In this document: positions 59,631 through 64,000 of the stretch, one piece after another | How positions within the stretch are numbered: the stretch's first letter is position 1 | Layout of the letters: each line of letters starts with the position of its first letter | Assembly: GCA_022828595.1 (NCBI GenBank) | Contig: JAKGHH010000003.1 | Span: 10,292,934 to 10,356,933 of the forward strand | Direction: 5' to 3' | Origin: Nelumbo lutea | Taxonomy: Eukaryota > Streptophyta > Magnoliopsida > Proteales > Nelumbonaceae | DNA length: 64,000 nucleotides | Program-made: the position numbers and the translations under genes | The notes under the pieces: generated by a model | Database searches by the model: none | What the model was told of the DNA's origin: nothing | Seen by the model: the letters and a program-made list of their open reading frames with translations, nothing else

Positions 59631-60697
59631 CCATCAAAAACACATATAAAACCGCCACTCTCTGTTGATATTTTTCTTGATCTTCATGAGAGCTTTAATG
59701 GCATGTTCTTGAAAGACTAAGCAACCATTATGAGAGGAAAAGGGTGTGATGGCATTACCCTTCTCTATGTCAAAAATAACTCATCCATTCTGATGAAGTC
59801 AGGAGCGGGTCTCACCAAAACTAGAAAGAATGGTTGTTCTTCTTCGATGATACGACCTTCGATGACACTAGTGTTTCATTGCTTTTTGAGAAAGGAGAAA
59901 TGATGTCGAGGGAGGAGAAAACATTCTTCTCCGTCAAGGATTTTCACTAATGAGTGAAGCTCCTTGAGCACCTACTCTTGGCCACCACAAGTCTGGATTT
60001 GAAGCTTGAGATTTTTTTTATCATTTAGGTTGATGAATATATAATCTTAGAACCTAGATTTAAAAGCTTGAATGGTGATGTTCTATTTGTTTCTTCTCTA
60101 TGCTATTCTTCTTCCTTGCCCTTCTATATTTGGCATCAGCTAGATAAACTTCTCAATCTAAAAAAAAAAGGAAATAAGAAATTATGGTATGGAGTTCATG
60201 GTTCTCTGCTTTTTTATTTCCTAAATAAATCTTTTTTTCTCTTTCTCTTGGAGTCTAAATCCACTGCATGAAATTCCCATAAATAAATTTTAGGTCTAAA
60301 TTTATTTTTCACAGGTTATATTTCATGGATGGTTTTTTCTTGAAGCTCAAGATCTCCACCAGGTCATCTCTTCAAGTTGCTTCCTTCCATAATATTTTCA
60401 CAGGTTTGGTGTTGTGTAATGTGTAGGGATGGGTGAGAGGGAGGAGAAGAGAAAGATAGGGAATGAGAAAAGAGAAAGGAACGGGAAGGTTAATTAATTG
60501 AATTCTAATTTTTTTGGAGTACAATGCTGTTAGGTCTAGACTCGTCCATTGGAAATGTAAGAGGGAAGGAAAGTAATGTGTTCGGTTTTAATTGGATGGG
60601 ACAGAAAACTTTGTGAACTCTACACATTCACATGGTCCCTCCCCTTACCTCGCATGGTATAAGCCTTGTGCACCGGGCTGCCCTAATATACGCACAA
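59631..60697. other. Intergenic, no gene seen
   Basis: No domain was recognised. GAGAGGGAGGAGAAGAG-rich DNA occurs at about 60430-60490. Confidence 0.4.
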
Positions 60698-60816
60698 GGC
60701 TCCATTTGGAAGGAGTACAAATATAAATATGTAGAGTGTAAAACCTTATATTTTGTATTATTTTGTACAGATTTGTATTGCATATATTTATATTTGTATT
60801 CCTCCTAAACTGAGCC
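60698..60816. mobile_element. Tourist-like MITE, copy 5 (CAA duplication)
   Basis: 119 bp, with ends GGCTCCATTTGGAAGGAGTA and CCTCCTAAACTGAGCC and CAA on both sides (60695-60697 and 60817-60819). Same family as 32661-32779, in well-preserved form. Confidence 0.88.
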
Positions 60817-61036
60817 CAAGTTTCAAAAATCACCTTTAGTTAGCTTAAATACTTTATGCTTTGTTCACCAGCTCATTGCTTCATTGCATGAGTTTTTGAT
60901 TCGCTACTTGGGAATTCACTCAAATCATTTCCAGCTCTACAGGAAAAACCCTCTCTGATCTTAATTGTTTCTAATAAAATTCATTTAGGTCTTAATTGTT
61001 TCTAATAAATTTCATTATAGCTCTCGCCTATAAAAC

Positions 61037-61073
<37 letters not shown>

Positions 61074-62039
61074 CTAGTCAATGTTTGTAAAATCTTCCTT
61101 TGTTCCATTAAATGTAACAAGATTGTTCAGGCAGAGTTTTTTTTTTTTTTTTTTTCTGTTTTTGTTTTTTTCTACCCCTTACTAATATACTCTTTTGGCA
61201 TAAATTCCAATAAAAAAGTTTTTAATGTTCAATAAGGTAGGCAGAACGGATGGTCCATTATAAATTGAATGATTAATTTATGGTGCAGAACAATATAAGT
61301 ATTTTTTTCTTATTATAATTATCAATTATGATAATCAAATAATAACTATTAAAATTAATAATTTATATTTTATTTTGCCCATTGATTTTACTTCCTATTA
61401 TGATGTTATGACTCCATGCTAAATATCACAAAAATGGTTTGACTTTTGGCATAACAGTGATTTAGACACATCAGGCAATACCACAAATGATTTAATTTGA
61501 TATGGTCACATCACATCTTACATGAAAGAAGACTTTATTATTGGGTTAGGGCTTCAAATGGATGATAAGTGGCATCATATTTTTTAATAAAAAGTATTAA
61601 AAGAATGGTTATTTCTGCCATGTCTTGACTCAGACCCGACTCATTGACAATCCTACTTGTAGATGCATTGATGTTTGATGAAAATAAATGAAAGAATTGA
61701 ATTCAGGTCCGGTCCCAAAGGCCATTGCAACCATTACACACAGTTGTTACAGCCAGATATTCTTGATGTACAATTGTAATGGTTATTGGGACAATTTGTT
61801 GGGACCAAATTTGAACTCAATAGAGACTAGATTTATTGCTAGCAAAAAACTGAGCTGGGTTTTCCTCCCAACAATACCCATTCCAATACATTCTAATATA
61901 ATCTACGTGGGCGCATCTCACCATACAACTTGGGCCCACCATGTGGAGTCTAATCTGGTCCAAACACATGGCCTCAATAGCCATTGCAGCCATATATTGA
62001 GCATCTCCCTTTCCCTCTATTGCAAGATGCTACGGATGT
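60817..62039. other. Intergenic with a (CT)n microsatellite
   Basis: A (CT)n run lies at 61041-61071 and poly-T at about 61137-61155. The 127-codon frame at 61688-62071 has no recognisable domain and a composition like its surroundings; it is not called. No element was recognised. Confidence 0.4.
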
Positions 62040-62260
62040 ATGGCTACAATGACTGTTGGACTATGTCTTAAAAACATCTCACATAGTTACACGTAGTTAC
62101 ATGTGTAATTATGCATGTAACTATGTGAGATATTCCCAATGCACATAGTTACAAGTTATTATTCACGGGAGATATTCCCAATGCACTGTGCATGTGAGGC
62201 GCCCCTGTATTACGAGCAGGTCCCATTCCCTCCGATAGTCGGATTCAGTCTCACAACTAC
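62040..62260 (+). repeat. Dispersed repeat shared with 16.6 kb
   Basis: GTGAGGCGCCCCTGTATTACG and CAGGTCCCATTCCC match about 16651-16695. The words AGTTACA(C/T)GTAGTTACATGTGT and CATGTAACTATGTGAGATAT upstream are inverted relative to each other, giving a strong local hairpin at about 62077-62130. GAGATATTCCCAATGCAC occurs twice (62129 and 62169). It lies about 130 bp before the possible gene at 62393. Confidence 0.6.
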
Positions 62261-62392
62261 TCACAGCCAACTGCTATAAACATATCCGCTTTACCGACCA
62301 CATAACCTACCATCAACGTTCCTCGGTTCCCTGATTCCCTCCCCCGCCCTCTCCCCTGTATGCGTGTGCTAGTGCGCGGTACGTAGTTAATT

Positions 62393-63548
62393 ATGGATCA
62401 TCACTCAGGCCGTCGCCTTGCCGTGCCCCACAAGAAGCTCTCCCTAGATATCAAGGTAATCGTTCTTTTCTCACTTTATTTTCTTTTGTAAAGTCAAATA
62501 TGCGTTACGGCAGAAACTTGTTCGTGGGTGATCGTAATTGAGTTTGCGTGATAACTAAGGTGGTGCGTGAAAATTATCAAACACACTTGTGTCCACAACC
62601 TGTTTGTTATAATGCTCAGGCTCCTTTCCTTTTGGTTGGACACCTTGTAAAGCTGGATTTGCTTCCTCTGAGTTGCTGAAGAGATTTGCTATTTTTAACC
62701 AAAAAAAAAGTTTTAACTTATTACTTAGCCGTCAACAAACTTCAGTTATGATATTTCTCAAATGAAGTATAGATGGTCCTGCATCAAACTGTTGACTGTG
62801 CGCCAAAGGATTCTATGCTTTTTCTGTATTTGGAGATTAGATGGGTGAAAATGTTCTTTGTTAGTTGAAGGCGACTCTCTTACCAAAAAAAAACGATACA
62901 ATATGGGTTGGACATAATAATACTGGCGGGGCTCGACTTAATAAATAGTGGTGCTAGGTACCACCGATTTGGATATTCTAGGCCAAATAGGAGAAGTGTG
63001 GCGAGTTCTTGGTCTATGTGATTTGAAAGTGTCGGACTCCAATGGCCAATCGGAATATTGAATATCTTCCTTTTACAGTTCCCAGTATTTTTTTCCCAAA
63101 ATGACAATGATTACTAAATCCTTGATTTGTGCAGTTTCGGGGAGTAAGTCGTTCCAGCTACCAGACCACAGAATCCATCTCTATGTGTAACATTACCATG
63201 TTCCATGTGTCAAACCGCGCAATTATTATTGTGCTCGTTTAATCTGGTTCCAGTTTTCTAGGGGACAATAGGGCAGGCTGGTTTTGATTAAAATTTTAGC
63301 GCCACTGAGCCACCTTTTTGGTACTAGTAGAGGCTTTATGCCTTTATCCATGCTGAAAACCCCAACCAAAATCCAGGAAAACCATTGCAGCTAGTCCACA
63401 GGACTATTTATTACCATTTGTGAAGGGGTCAACTTAACCTTGGTGTCATTAAAGTCGACACTAGCTAAGTTGAATTATATCAGAGAGTCAGAAACATCTG
63501 GACATGGCAATATCTTTTTGCAGGCCCATGCTCGTAAAAGTGGCCCTG
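62393..63548 (+). CDS. Possible 5' exons of an unidentified gene (partial)
   Basis: ATG at 62393 opens MDHHSGRRLAVPHKKLSLDI plus K, 21 codons to a good donor (TCAAG|GTAATC at 62456). The next candidate is a 9-nt microexon, 63135-63143 (TTTCGGGGA, coding FRG), between a TTGTGCAG acceptor and a perfect GTAAGT donor. A third candidate, 63524-63548 (AHARKSGPG start), lies between CTTTTTTGCAG and GTAGGT. Frames stay open across all three, and the upstream DNA is GC-rich like a promoter. No family was recognised, and exons beyond 63548 were not found in the window. Splice sites alone support this. An alternative is that exon 2 runs on in frame to TAA near 63242. Confidence 0.45.
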
Positions 63549-63649
63549 GTAGGTTAAGTACTTCTTTAATGTCATATCTGCAGCAAAAATATTGCTTTTG
63601 GAAAGGGACCTTTATCATCTGATTTAAGCATTTCTTTTCCTATGCTTCT

Positions 63650-64000
63650 CTACTCCACAAGTCAACCTTTTTCACTTAGAGCGCACTCCTCGCTCTAGGA
63701 CCAAGTCGCTCACCAACTTAGTCGAACAGACTTGGGCACTTAGATACAAAGCACACACAAGCAAGAGGTTAGAAAAGCTCAAAGGAACTCTTTGTATTAC
63801 TCAAGTGAGGGAATACAACACTTGGTTGCTTGGTGAATGCAAATGAGGGATGGGGTCCCCTTTTATAGGCACTTTCACCTCCTTATAAGAATTCTATAGA
63901 CTATGAATGTTCTAGACATGCTTCTAGTCCATCTTCTAGACTTATCTTGGTACCCTTATGTACAAGAATGCTCTAGAGCAAGTCTAAAATAATGTACAAG
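63650..64000 (-). mobile_element. LTR, cut by the window edge
   Basis: Read on the minus strand from the right edge, the sequence gives CTATAAAAGGGGACCCC (TATA-like, about 63878-63862). CCAAGTGTTGTATTCCCTCA, GAGTTCCTTTGAGC and TTGTGTGTGCTTTGTATC follow, and then sequence leading toward the left end. This is the typical R/U5 layout of a plant retrotransposon LTR, probably copia-type. The U3 part lies beyond 64000, so whether an internal region follows cannot be told. If intact, the element ends to the right of the possible gene at 62393. Confidence 0.6.

Noticed and set aside
61688..62071. 127-codon open frame on the plus strand
   Set aside because: No domain, signal or splice context was seen, and its composition equals the surrounding intergenic DNA. 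A long frame alone does not support a gene.

Overview
The window looks like nuclear DNA of a flowering plant. It is AT-rich, with short multi-exon genes carrying GT-AG introns, plant-specific families (a universal stress protein, an AMS-type bHLH factor, a plant cysteine-rich family), telo-box promoter motifs, and intergenic DNA made largely of nested non-autonomous transposons and LTR fragments. The species cannot be told from the sequence alone.

Five protein genes can be supported. They are cytosolic ribosomal protein S23 (uS12; + strand, 3900-6026, four exons), a small single-pass membrane protein (+, 8901-9281), a universal stress protein (-, 9457-13481, four exons and one 3-kb intron), a cysteine-rich plant protein of unknown function (-, 40758-41288, with a likely 5'UTR intron reaching 43.7 kb), and an AMS/DYT1-like bHLH transcription factor (+, 55648-57066, four exons). 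The first exons of a sixth gene may start at 62393 and run toward the right edge. A MAPKKK-like kinase pseudogene lies at 19.4-20.0 kb. The genes do not form a shared pathway; they are ordinary dispersed plant genes.

Layout: 0-2.6 kb holds minisatellites and an LTR-like copy, followed by hAT-type debris. 3.8-13.6 kb is the gene-rich block. 14-26 kb holds repeats, a second LTR copy inside a MITE and the kinase relic. 26.6-32.7 kb is an AT-rich, Helitron-like segment duplicated in tandem, in which one copy took a solo LTR and the other a LINE, which then took a third LTR copy. 33-39 kb holds AT-rich tandem repeats and duplicated segments. 40.7-44 kb is the cysteine-rich gene with a possible divergent promoter. 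44-55 kb is MITE-dense, including a Mutator-like element inside a MITE and carrying a hAT-like element. 55.6-57.1 kb is the bHLH gene. 57-64 kb is mostly intergenic, ending in the partial sixth gene and an LTR cut by the window edge.

I found no CRISPR array, operon, convincing tRNA or rRNA gene, or clearly new multi-gene system. The more unusual points are a likely 19-residue in-frame insertion from a shifted splice acceptor in the stress-protein gene, an E2F-site palindrome in its promoter, a possible 9-nt microexon at 63.1 kb, several transposon families with readable target-site duplications, and a solo-LTR insertion whose empty site survives elsewhere in the window.
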